Assembly: GCF_005435165.1 (NCBI RefSeq)
Contig: NZ_SGUC01000013.1
Location: 23,292-87,291, forward strand
DNA: 64,000 nucleotides
Reading direction: 5' to 3'
Source of the DNA: Halorubrum sp. GN11_10-6_MGM
GTDB taxonomy: Archaea; Halobacteriota; Halobacteria; Halobacteriales; Haloferacaceae
Shown: positions 19,299 to 26,650 of the stretch, piece after piece
How positions within the stretch are numbered: position 1 is the stretch's first letter
Layout of the letters: each line of letters begins with the position of its first letter
Position numbers and translations under genes: made by a program
Notes under the pieces: generated by a model
Databases searched by the model: none
The model's input: the letters and a program-made list of their open reading frames with translations, nothing else
Told to the model about the DNA's origin: nothing

Positions 19299-20324
19299 AT
19301 GGACTATCGACGACTCGGGAACACGGGACTCAGCGTCTCGGAGCTCTGCTTCGGGACGTGGCGGTTCGGGCGCGAGACGAACGGCGTGGTAGAGACGGGC
19401 CGCGAGGAGTCGCACGAGCTCCTCGACGCGGCCGCGGACCGCGGGATCAACTTCATCGACACGGCCAACGTGTACGGCACGCCGAACGGCAAGAGCGAGA
19501 CGTACATCGGCGAGTGGCTCGCGGACCGCGACCGCGAGGACTACGTCATCGCCTCGAAGGTGTACTTCCCGTTCGACGGGCGCGGCGAGCCCGGGCCGAA
19601 CGATTCGGGGCTCGGCCGGAAACACATCCGCGCGCAGATCGAGGGGACCCTCGACCGGCTCGACACCGACTACCTCGACGTGTACTACATCCACCGCTGG
19701 GACGAGGAGACCCCGATCGAGGAGACGATGCGCGCGCTCGACGAGCTCGTCTCGGAGGGGAAGGTCCACCACCTCGGCGCGTCGACGATGGCGGCGTGGC
19801 AGCTGACGAAGGCGCAGTGGACCGCCGACGTCAACGACTACGCGAGCTTCGACGTCGTCCAGCCACTCCACCACGCGGGCTACTACGAGGACGTGAGCGA
19901 GTACCTCGACGTCTGTATCGATCAGGACCTCGCGGTCTGCCCGTACTCCCCGCTCGCGGGCGGGTTCCTCACCGGGAAGTACGAGCGCGCCGACCCGAAC
20001 GACCCGGAGAAGGTGATCGCGCCCGACGGCTCCCGCGCGAGCTTCGACGACCGGTTCGAGCGCTTCTACCTCTCCGAGCGCGGCTGGAAGGTGCTCGACG
20101 CGGTCCGCGACGTGGCGGACGAGCTCGACGCGACGCCGGCGCAGGTCGCGCTCGCGTGGCTCACGGAGTGGGACGAGTTCACCTGCGTCCCCATCGTCGG
20201 CGCGCGGACGGTCGACCAGCTCGACGAGAACGTCGCGGCGACCGACCTCGACCTCTCCGACGAGCAGTGGGACCGGATCATGGACGCGCGCTACGACCCC
20301 GACGGGAACCTCTGGGGACACTAA
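19299..20324 (+). CDS. Aldo/keto reductase
   Basis: The 341-residue TIM-barrel NADPH oxidoreductase resembles the potassium-channel beta/YajO branch. The catalytic tetrad is visible: D54 and Y59 (NFIDTANVYGTPNGKSE), K87 (VIASKVYF) and H132 (YYIHRWDEETP). The C-terminal cofactor-binding segment reads CVPIVGARTVDQLDENVAATD. It presumably reduces an aldehyde or ketone, but the substrate cannot be read from the sequence. It follows the flavoprotein gene by 123 bases and may have its own promoter. Length and motifs are complete. Confidence 0.93.
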   Translation: MDYRRLGNTGLSVSELCFGTWRFGRETNGVVETGREESHELLDAAADRGINFIDTANVYGTPNGKSETYIGEWLADRDREDYVIASKVYFPFDGRGEPGPNDSGLGRKHIRAQIEGTLDRLDTDYLDVYYIHRWDEETPIEETMRALDELVSEGKVHHLGASTMAAWQLTKAQWTADVNDYASFDVVQPLHHAGYYEDVSEYLDVCIDQDLAVCPYSPLAGGFLTGKYERADPNDPEKVIAPDGSRASFDDRFERFYLSERGWKVLDAVRDVADELDATPAQVALAWLTEWDEFTCVPIVGARTVDQLDENVAATDLDLSDEQWDRIMDARYDPDGNLWGH

Positions 20325-20412
20325 AGCGGCTGGCGGTGGGTCCGCGTCGGCGTCGGCGGCGGCGTCGGGGTCGAACTGGCGGTCGTCGCGCTCGCGTCGC
20401 TTCCGCCGTCCG

Positions 20413-20871
20413 TTACGTCTCGAAGTCGGGGAGGTCGTCCGGCGCGTCGAACTCTGCCTCCCAGTCGATGTACTCCTCTTTGAGCGTTTCGCAGACGATC
20501 TGACCGAGCTCGGTGAGCCCCGCGTTGATCGCGGAGACCGTGCCCCACGAGTCGAGGTCCGGGTGGAGGTCGCGCTCCTTCCAGTCCTCCGGCAGCCCCG
20601 GCGCGTGGTAGCCGACGCGGTCGGCGAAGTCGTCCCAGAAGAAGTCGAACCGGGAGACCAAGCCGAGGTCGACGGCGATCGCCCAGTCGTCCTCGTCCAT
20701 GTCGCTGCCGGCCGCCCACTCCGCGAACGCCTCATCCCACGCGCCCTCGCGGAGGAAGGTCTCCAGTTCGTCGCGGCGGTACTCGCCGCCGGAGACCTCG
20801 GCGTCCTCGTACTCGTTGGGGTCGACGGCGGCGAGTTCGGGGGGCTCCGGCGGATCGACGTCGAGTGGCAT
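20413..20871 (-). CDS. Conserved acidic protein of unknown function
   Basis: The 152-residue, very acidic soluble protein starts at ATG 20871 (MPLDVDPPEPPELAAVDPNE). A TATA-like CGTTTTGCC on the minus strand at 20894-20902, 24-31 bases upstream, supports this start over one nine residues earlier. It is rich in aromatic and acidic residues (WAIAVDLGLVSRFDFFWDDF; LKEEYIDWEAEFDAPDD), with no cysteine pair, signal peptide or membrane helix. I do not recognise a domain. It lies convergent to the aldo/keto reductase and divergent from a membrane protein gene. Confidence 0.6.
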   Translation of the reverse strand: MPLDVDPPEPPELAAVDPNEYEDAEVSGGEYRRDELETFLREGAWDEAFAEWAAGSDMDEDDWAIAVDLGLVSRFDFFWDDFADRVGYHAPGLPEDWKERDLHPDLDSWGTVSAINAGLTELGQIVCETLKEEYIDWEAEFDAPDDLPDFET

Positions 20872-21002
20872 GGTCGGAGGTGGGCGCCCACGGGGCAAAA
20901 CGCTACGGGAACGCGGTCGTTCGGCGCGTCCGACTCACCCGTCCGGTCTGCCTGCCGCGTCCGATCCGGTCCTTTTACCGCGGTTCCGCTCCGAGTGCGA
21001 GT

Positions 21003-21416
21003 ATGGACCTCCGCGCCGTCTCGCGCCGGGTCGGGATCGCCGCCGCCGTCGTCACCGTCGTCGCGCTCGTCGCGCCGTACGCGGTCATCACGGGGCCGGA
21101 GTACGCCTCGCAGCTGGCGACCTACTACGCCTCCGGGATCGTCGGCTGGACCGGGATCGCGCTGTTCGCGCTGCTCTCCGCGGTCGTCATCGCTTCCGTC
21201 GAGCGGGGCAACGTCGACCCGGGGACGCTCGCCGGGGTGGCGGTCGTCCTCGGTGTCGCGACGACCGCGAGCGCGGCGACGTGGGCGCTGGCGGTCGAGC
21301 CGAGTCCGGTGTTCCGCGATTACCTCTGGCTCGTGTGGCACTCGCGCGCCGTCGTCGCGCTGTCGCTCCCCGTGCCGCTCGCCGCCGCGGTGTACGCCCG
21401 CTCGCTGCTGTCGTAG
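21003..21416 (+). CDS. Small four-helix membrane protein, function unknown
   Basis: The 137-residue protein has four clear hydrophobic segments (about 10-30, 45-68, 75-97 and 112-134), with the motif YYASGIVGWTGIALFALLSA in the second. The start at ATG 21003 is supported by a TATA-like TCCTTTTACC 24-33 bases upstream; an earlier start at 20865 would overlap that promoter. There are no charged catalytic motifs, so transport or assembly roles cannot be told apart. It sits just before the SRP RNA gene. Similar short four-helix proteins are widespread in haloarchaea. Confidence 0.6.
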   Translation: MDLRAVSRRVGIAAAVVTVVALVAPYAVITGPEYASQLATYYASGIVGWTGIALFALLSAVVIASVERGNVDPGTLAGVAVVLGVATTASAATWALAVEPSPVFRDYLWLVWHSRAVVALSLPVPLAAAVYARSLLS

Positions 21417-21462
21417 TCGCGGAACGCGGTCCGCGTTCCCCTCCGTCCCGCCGAACGAAAGG

Positions 21463-21472
21463 CCCTTAAGTT
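21463..21472 (+). promoter_or_regulatory. Likely promoter box of the SRP RNA gene
   Basis: CCCTTAAGTT is centred about 23-25 bases before the first paired base of the RNA and lies in a GC-rich surround. Purine-rich GAACGAAAGG just upstream may be the BRE. Confidence 0.5.
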
Positions 21473-21490
21473 GGTGTCGTGTACCCGGAA

Positions 21491-21798
21491 GTGGACTAGG
21501 TCGGGCGGTTAGGCCCCGCTCGTCACCCGTGAGGCAGTCTTCAGCGGGGACCGAACAGCGGGCACGTCCGGTCAGACCGGCACGGGCCCCGAGAGCCAAC
21601 GTAGAAACCTCGTCCGCCGGGGACAGCGGTCCGTGGCGCCCGCTCGCAGGAGCGGTCCGTCGCGGTTCGTCGACGACACCGGGTCAGGCGCGGAAGCGAG
21701 CAGCCCACCGTCGAACGCCCGTCGCTCGTCGGGTCGCGGGGTGGAGGAGGCAATCGGGATACCCCGTGACGGAACGCCGGGCTACCCCGCCTGTCCGC
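21491..21798 (+). ncRNA. ffs: Signal recognition particle RNA (archaeal 7S RNA)
   Basis: This RNA is the scaffold of SRP. The ends pair as helix 1: GUGGAC at 21491-21496 with GUCCGC at 21793-21798 (one G-U pair). The Alu-domain start AGGTCGGGCGGTTAGGCCCC follows. Helix 6 is visible as CCGCTC-GCAG-GAGCGG (21640-21655) with a GNAR tetraloop, the SRP19 contact. Helix 8 carries the conserved internal loop GTCAGGCGCGGAAGCGAGCA (21683-21702), the SRP54 site. Length of about 308 bases is close to the roughly 300-base haloarchaeal RNA. Exact ends are inferred from pairing. Open frames across this region are not coding. Confidence 0.92.
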
Positions 21799-21878
21799 CA
21801 TTCATACCGATTCCCGTTCGCCGAGTGGTGACGCCGTGACGTTGCGGTCGGCGACGTGAGCGTCGACATCGCAAACGT

Positions 21879-21925
21879 TTGTTTATAAATGGATACCGTC
21901 TGCTCGGCGACTTGTTTATAAACAA
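21879..21925. promoter_or_regulatory. Paired AT-rich TTGTTTATAAA boxes, one a perfect 14-bp palindrome
   Basis: TTGTTTATAAA occurs at 21879-21889 and again at 21912-21922, 33 bases apart. The second extends to the perfect palindrome TTGTTTATAAACAA (21912-21925). The boxes look like TATA elements or a dimeric repressor site, but no gene starts at a fitting distance on either strand. They lie between the SRP RNA and the repeat copy at 21955-22247. Confidence 0.45.
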
Positions 21926-21954
21926 CCGACACCGCCGCCGAAGCCCCAGTCGCT

Positions 21955-22247
21955 CGTTTATGAGCGCCTCCTGCCGGATCGACGGCGAACAGCTCCGAAG
22001 CCCCAGCCGCGAGGACGGCGCACGCTCGTTGTGCTCCTCACTCGGTCGCTCACTCCGTTCGCTCCCTCGCTCCGGTGCTTACGTCGCCCGCGCCGTCCTC
22101 GCGACTGCCCCTTCGATTCCCGCCCGACCGCACAGCGACCGCGCCCCACGCCTCCCCAGCCTCGTCGGCGGCTCCCGACGGTCGCCGCCGACTCCCTCGC
22201 GCGGTGCTCCTCGGCCGCAGTGCGGCCTCGGAGGCACGCGCCACCGC
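21955..22247 (-). repeat. Structured dispersed repeat, copy A
   Basis: Read on the minus strand, this element of about 293 bases begins GCGGTGGCGCGTGCCT, 26 bases after the GNAT stop codon, and ends near TGTTCGCCGTCGAT. It aligns end to end with copy B (28281-28570), with shared blocks AGCACCGCGCGAGGGAGTCG, CGACGAGGCTGGGGAGGCGT and TCCTCGCGGCTGGGGCTTCG. Three stems are present: CTCC-GA-GGCCGC/GCGGCC-GA-GGAG (22207-22233), GTCGGCGGC/GCCGCCGAC (22164-22192) and a 14-bp long-range stem, 22008-22021 with 22090-22103. No convincing protein is encoded. No target-site duplication was identified. Confidence 0.8.
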
Positions 22248-22272
22248 GACAGGGAAAAGCCGTTCTCGCTTC

Positions 22273-22857
22273 TCAGCGACCGGTGTCGTACTTATACGTC
22301 GCCGAGTCCGGGTCGATCCCGAAGTCCTCCGCGGACTCCTCCGGCTCGTCCTCGCCGGTCGGCTCGGCGTCTTTGAACGCCTTCCGGAGGCGACTCGGCA
22401 TCTCGAACGCGTCGACGGCGAGTGCGAGGCCGACGACGCCGCCGCCGAGGAACTCCCGCTTTTCGGAGAGTCGGTCGGAGAGCGCGGGCGGGAGGTCGTC
22501 GGTGTCGACGCGTTCGAAGCCGAACTGCGTCAGGTAGTCGGGCTGGTCGGTGAGCACGTACACCGTCTCGAACCCGTCCGCGGCCGCGGTGTCGACGAGG
22601 CGCTCGACGACGTGCGCCCCGACTCCGCGGTCGCGCCACTCGGGGAGCACGCCGATGCCGGTGAGCTCGATCCGGTTCGCCTCGTCCTCGTCGCCGCGGT
22701 GGAGGCGAAGCCGGCCGAACCCCGCCCGGTCGCCGGACTCCTCGTCGACCGCGATCACGTAGTCCCGCGACCGGAAGGCGACGTCGTCGAGCCCCAGCTG
22801 CTCGATCGCGTCCAACAACCACGCCTCGTCACGGTTTTTGGCGTCGCGGACGTACAT
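22273..22857 (-). CDS. GNAT-family N-acetyltransferase
   Basis: The 194-residue protein has a GNAT fold at residues 1-140. Motif A, which binds acetyl-CoA pyrophosphate, reads TGIGVLPEWRDRGVGAHVVE; it is preceded by the strand AGFGRLRLHRGDE and followed by TVYVLTDQPDYLTQFGFERV. The C-terminal 50 residues are an acidic, probably flexible tail. The acceptor substrate is unknown. A TTTTTA box on the minus strand at 22881-22886 is 24-29 bases before the ATG. The transcript would run directly into structured repeat copy A. Confidence 0.88.
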   Translation of the reverse strand: MYVRDAKNRDEAWLLDAIEQLGLDDVAFRSRDYVIAVDEESGDRAGFGRLRLHRGDEDEANRIELTGIGVLPEWRDRGVGAHVVERLVDTAAADGFETVYVLTDQPDYLTQFGFERVDTDDLPPALSDRLSEKREFLGGGVVGLALAVDAFEMPSRLRKAFKDAEPTGEDEPEESAEDFGIDPDSATYKYDTGR

Positions 22858-22880
22858 AATCAGAGGTACGCCGGCGGGGG

Positions 22881-22886
22881 TAAAAA
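22881..22886 (-). promoter_or_regulatory. TATA-like box for the GNAT gene
   Basis: TTTTTA (minus strand) lies 24-29 bases before the ATG at 22857, in GC-rich flanks. Confidence 0.5.
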
Positions 22887-22937
22887 GGCGTTCCCCGCCG
22901 GGTCGTCATCCCCCGCCGCGCGCGACGCATCGGGTCG

Positions 22938-22943
22938 CTTTTG
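22938..22943 (+). promoter_or_regulatory. TATA-like box for the DNA ligase gene
   Basis: CTTTTG lies 26-31 bases before the ATG at 22969. It supports that start over the much longer upstream open frame. Confidence 0.5.
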
Positions 22944-22968
22944 CCCGCCGCCCGCCGACCGGACGCCT

Positions 22969-24864
22969 ATGGAATTCGGTGCGCTGGCGGACCGGGCGGA
23001 ACGGGTGGCCGCGAACGACGGCGATATCGAGACGACGCTCGCGGTCGCCGCCCTCCTCGCGGACGCCGGCGCCGCCGACGGTCCCGGAGACGACGCCGAG
23101 GGAGACGACGCTGAGGGGGACGGGACGACCGACGATCTCCCGGTCGTTGTCCGCTTCCTCCTCGGGCGCGTCTTCCCCGCCCACGACACCCGAACCCTCG
23201 ACGTCGGCCCCGCGCTCTGCCGCGAGGCGATCGCCCGCGCCGCGGGTCAGAACGTCTCCGCCGCCGACGTGGAGGACCGCCTCGCGGAGCGCGGCGAGAT
23301 CGGCGCCGTCGCGGCCGCGTACGACTTCGGCGGGCAGCGGGGACTCGCCGCGTTCGGCGGCGGACGCGACGCGCTCACGGTCGCCGCGGTCGACGAGGCG
23401 CTTCGCGGTCTGGCGGCCGAGACCGGCGAGGGGAGCGAGTTGCGCAAGCGGGACGCGCTGTTCGGGCTGTTCACCCGGTGTTCGCCGAGCGAGGCGGCGT
23501 TCCTCGCCCGCCTCGTCCTCGGCGAGATGCGGCTCGGCGTCGGCGAGGGGACGGTCCGTGACGCGACGGCGGATGCGTTCCTCGCGCCCCACTCGGAGTC
23601 CGACGGCGACGACGCGTCCGACGAGGCCGCGCTCCGGGCGACCGACGAGGCGGTCGCGGCCGTCGAGCGCGCCCTTCAGGTGACGAACGACTACGGTCGG
23701 GTCGCGGTCCGCGCCCGCGACGAGGGGATCGAAGGGCTGCGGGGCGAGTCGCTGCGCGTCGGCCGGCCGGTCCAGGCGATGCTCGCGCAGGCGGGCACCG
23801 CGACCGACGCCGTCGACTCGTTCGGCGAGGTCGCCGTCGAGACGAAGTTCGACGGGGCCCGCGTTCAGGTTCACTACGCACTGGGCGGAGACGCGGCTGC
23901 CGGCGGCGACTCGGCGGCTGACACCGAGCGGGACGCGGGCGAGTCGCTCGGTCCCCGACTCTACTCGCGGAACATGGACGACGTGACCGAGGCGCTCCCC
24001 GAGATCGTCGAGTTCGTCGCCGAGCGCGTCGACGTCCCGGTCATCCTCGATGGCGAGGTGGTCGCGGTCGATGACGACGGCGACCCGCTCCCGTTCCAAG
24101 AAGTGCTGCGGCGGTTCCGGCGGAAACACGACGTCGACCGCATGCGAGAGGCGATCTCGTTGCGGCTCCACGCGTTCGACTGCCTCCACGCCGACGGCGA
24201 CGACCTGCTCGACGCGCCTCTCCGTGACCGGCACGCGCGCCTTCGGGAGGTCCTCCCCGACGCGGCCGCGGACCTCACGCTCGCGGAAGACACCGAGGCG
24301 ATCGCCGCCGAGGAACGGGCCGCGCTCGACGCCGGCCACGAGGGCGTCATGCTGAAGAACCCCGAGGCGGCGTACACCCCCGGCGACCGCGGGCGCGACT
24401 GGCTGAAACGCAAGCCCGACGTGGAGACGCTCGACGCGGTCGTCGTCGGCGCCGAGTGGGGCGAGGGGCGCCGCGCGGAACTGTTCGGGACGTTCCTGCT
24501 GGCCGTCCGCACGGAAGACACCGACCGCGACGCCGCCGACGTCGACCGCAACGCCGCCGACGCCGACGACCCCGCGCCCGCGGGGTACGCCACGGTCGGC
24601 AAGGTGGCGACGGGGATCACCGACGAGGCGCTGGCGGACCTCACGGACCGGCTGGAACCGCACGTCGTCGACGAGACGGGGACGACGGTCGCGTTCGACC
24701 CCGAGCTGGTGGTCGAGGTCGGCTACGAGGAGATCCAGACCTCGCCGACGTACTCCGCCGGCTACGCCCTCCGATTCCCGCGGTTCGTCGGCGTCCGCGA
24801 GGACAAGGACGTCGGCGACGCCGACTCGCTCGCCCGCGTCCGTCGGCTCGCCGGCGACGACTGA
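22969..24864 (+). CDS. lig: ATP-dependent DNA ligase
   Basis: The enzyme seals nicks in replication and repair. The 631-residue product has an N-terminal DNA-binding domain (1-230). In the adenylation domain the nucleophile is K293 in VETKFDGARVQVHY (KxDGxR motif I), followed by RLYSRNMDDVTE, the VILDGEVVAVD motif, GVMLKNPEAAYTPG (motif IV/V region) and RDWLKRKPD. A C-terminal OB domain includes LVVEVGYEEIQTSPTYS. Two acidic low-complexity insertions (around 40-55 and near residues 305-325) fit halophily. An upstream frame opens at 22075 but crosses the GNAT gene and its promoter, so ATG 22969 is preferred. Confidence 0.95.
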   Translation: MEFGALADRAERVAANDGDIETTLAVAALLADAGAADGPGDDAEGDDAEGDGTTDDLPVVVRFLLGRVFPAHDTRTLDVGPALCREAIARAAGQNVSAADVEDRLAERGEIGAVAAAYDFGGQRGLAAFGGGRDALTVAAVDEALRGLAAETGEGSELRKRDALFGLFTRCSPSEAAFLARLVLGEMRLGVGEGTVRDATADAFLAPHSESDGDDASDEAALRATDEAVAAVERALQVTNDYGRVAVRARDEGIEGLRGESLRVGRPVQAMLAQAGTATDAVDSFGEVAVETKFDGARVQVHYALGGDAAAGGDSAADTERDAGESLGPRLYSRNMDDVTEALPEIVEFVAERVDVPVILDGEVVAVDDDGDPLPFQEVLRRFRRKHDVDRMREAISLRLHAFDCLHADGDDLLDAPLRDRHARLREVLPDAAADLTLAEDTEAIAAEERAALDAGHEGVMLKNPEAAYTPGDRGRDWLKRKPDVETLDAVVVGAEWGEGRRAELFGTFLLAVRTEDTDRDAADVDRNAADADDPAPAGYATVGKVATGITDEALADLTDRLEPHVVDETGTTVAFDPELVVEVGYEEIQTSPTYSAGYALRFPRFVGVREDKDVGDADSLARVRRLAGDD

Positions 24865-24951
24865 ACGGGGGAGAGGAGACGACTGTCGCCCCGACCGCCG
24901 CGACGTTCCGCCACGCGAAACCCCTTCACGGTCCGGGCCGTAGGAGATCGC

Positions 24952-25809
24952 ATGCCAGGCCCGCTCGGCGACGCGACACGGTGCGACCTCACCGACGCGG
25001 CCGTCGCGCGGCTCGCGGCCGACGGGTTCGAGGTCGTTCGCCCGGAGAGCGCCGCCGAGCCGCCGGCGGTCGCGACCCGCGGCGACGACCGCGTGTCGGT
25101 GGAGCCGCTCGCGGCCGACGACGCCACCCCGACCGTGATCGTCTCGCGGCTCGGCCACGCGCTCGCCCGCGATCGCCGAGCGCTCTTCGTCACCCGCGAC
25201 GACGCCACCGCGACCGCCGTGCGCGACCTCCTCGCCGACCCGCCCCTCCTCGCCGACCGCCGCGACGGCCGCCGGACGTTCCACCTCGGGCCGGACCGGA
25301 TTCCCGTCGCGGGCGGCGGCTACGCCTGCGTCCGCGCCGACGGCCTCGGCGACCCGACGTTCGCGTGGCGCGAGACGGACACGCCGGCCGGGCCGATCGG
25401 GGCCGACTCAGACTCCGGCGCCGACGCCGCCGCGGTCGGCGACGACGGCCGCCCGGCCGTCCCGCGGCTCGTCTGCGAGGTCGACGGGACGCCCGTCGCG
25501 GTCCTCGCCGGCGTCGACGGCCTCCGAACGCCGCCGGACGAGGCGTTCCCGTTCGCGTACCGACGCGATCCGACCGACAAGCGGTTCCGCGTCCGCCGGG
25601 GCGACGACGGGGCGGTCGTCGAGACGATCGGCGGGTTCGCCGCGCTGCGCGACGCCGGGTACGTCCCGGTCCCAATGCCGCTCGTCCCGGAACACGCCCT
25701 CGGGCGCGACGTCGACGACGAGGCGCTCGCGGCGGCGTGGGACCTGTCCGTGATCGGTGGCGCCGACGCCGAGTCCGACCCCGACGGCGATCCCGAGCCC
25801 GACCGATAG
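24952..25809 (+). CDS. Haloarchaeal conserved protein of unknown function
   Basis: The 285-residue soluble protein starts at ATG 24952. The first 110 residues look like a small alpha/beta domain (PTVIVSRLGHALARDRRALFVTRDDATATAVRDLL). After a variable acidic stretch (about 145-165), the second half alternates beta segments (VCEVDGTPVAVLAGVDGLRT; PFAYRRDPTDKRFRVRRGDD), which suggests a separate beta-rich domain. I see no catalytic motif, metal site or membrane helix. It lies 87 bases after the ligase and 35 before the MBL gene on the same strand, so the three may share a transcript. Confidence 0.6.
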   Translation: MPGPLGDATRCDLTDAAVARLAADGFEVVRPESAAEPPAVATRGDDRVSVEPLAADDATPTVIVSRLGHALARDRRALFVTRDDATATAVRDLLADPPLLADRRDGRRTFHLGPDRIPVAGGGYACVRADGLGDPTFAWRETDTPAGPIGADSDSGADAAAVGDDGRPAVPRLVCEVDGTPVAVLAGVDGLRTPPDEAFPFAYRRDPTDKRFRVRRGDDGAVVETIGGFAALRDAGYVPVPMPLVPEHALGRDVDDEALAAAWDLSVIGGADAESDPDGDPEPDR

Positions 25810-25844
25810 CCACCCTCAAGGCGCCCGCGGCCGGACGCGGTGAC

Positions 25845-26579
25845 ATGACGGTCCGCTACGAGGAATTCGCGGTGGAGTGGCTCGGCTACGCGACGGCGCG
25901 GCTGGAGACGGACGGCGGCCCGGTCGCCTACACCGACCCCGGTCGCTACGGCGTCCTCGACGACTACTGGGCGCGGGACGGCGACCTCGTCGTCGTCACC
26001 CACGACCACCACTACGACTCCGACGGGATTCGGTCGGTGGCGAACGAGGACGCGACGCTGGTCATCTACGAGGCGGTCGACCCCGCCGGGATCGACCGCG
26101 ACGTCGAGCCGATCGACGCGCTCGCGGCCGACTACGAGGTCGTCCACGTCGGCGAGGAGGACCGCGTCGACGTCGAAACGCCGGCCGGCGAGGTCCGGGT
26201 GTGGTCCGTTCCCGCCCACAACGACCCGGAGGGGCCGAACGCCGACGCGGACGGCTCCGTGGCCCATCCGCCCGGGTTCGGCTGCGGCTTCCTCCTGTCG
26301 CTCGGCGGCCGGACCGTCTTCTGGCCGGGAGACTCCGACGCGCTCGACGGGTTCGCCGAGCTCGACGTCTCCGTGTTCCTCGCCAACATCGGCGGGGGCG
26401 GCATCGTCTCGGACCGTCACGAGGCGGCCGAGCTGGCCGAGGCGATGGGTCCGGACCTCGTCGTCCCGATCCACTACGACACCTTCGACCAGCTCGAAGC
26501 GGACGGCGAGGCGTTCGCGGGCGACGTCGCCAGCCGGTCGATCCCCGTCGCGCTCGACGCGCGCTCGGCGAACCAGTAG
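25845..26579 (+). CDS. Metallo-beta-lactamase fold hydrolase (UlaG-like)
   Basis: The 244-residue protein resembles UlaG/YtnP-type members of the MBL fold. The metal-binding motif reads VVTHDHHYDSDGIRSV, followed by a histidine in VWSVPAHNDPEGP, an aspartate in VFWPGDSDAL and the final histidine in LVVPIHYDTFDQLEADGE. All expected ligands therefore appear present. Such proteins hydrolyse lactones, phosphodiesters or RNA; the substrate here is unknown. The start at ATG 25845 was chosen because the preceding frame crosses the upstream gene. Confidence 0.87.
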   Translation: MTVRYEEFAVEWLGYATARLETDGGPVAYTDPGRYGVLDDYWARDGDLVVVTHDHHYDSDGIRSVANEDATLVIYEAVDPAGIDRDVEPIDALAADYEVVHVGEEDRVDVETPAGEVRVWSVPAHNDPEGPNADADGSVAHPPGFGCGFLLSLGGRTVFWPGDSDALDGFAELDVSVFLANIGGGGIVSDRHEAAELAEAMGPDLVVPIHYDTFDQLEADGEAFAGDVASRSIPVALDARSANQ

Positions 26580-26619
26580 TCGGGTCGGGCGGCGCGGAGA
26601 TATCTCGCGGCCGGTGGCC

Positions 26620-26627
26620 TTTTTAAC
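26620..26627 (+). promoter_or_regulatory. TATA box for the glutamate-cysteine ligase-like gene
   Basis: TTTTTAAC lies 24-31 bases before the ATG at 26651, a clear leaderless-type promoter. Confidence 0.55.
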
Positions 26628-26650
26628 CCGCCGCGTCCTTGCTCGGTCGC

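Noticed and set aside
18290..20503. Plus-strand frame of 737 codons across the flavoprotein and aldo/keto reductase genes
   Set aside because: The translation is almost entirely Arg-rich; it is the shifted frame of two well-supported genes.
21541..21839. Small open frames over the SRP RNA
   Set aside because: The conserved RNA motifs and pairing ends explain the sequence; the frames have no protein features.
22075..22968. N-terminal extension of the DNA ligase frame
   Set aside because: It crosses the repeat and the GNAT gene on the opposite strand; ligase-like sequence and a TATA box place the start at 22969.
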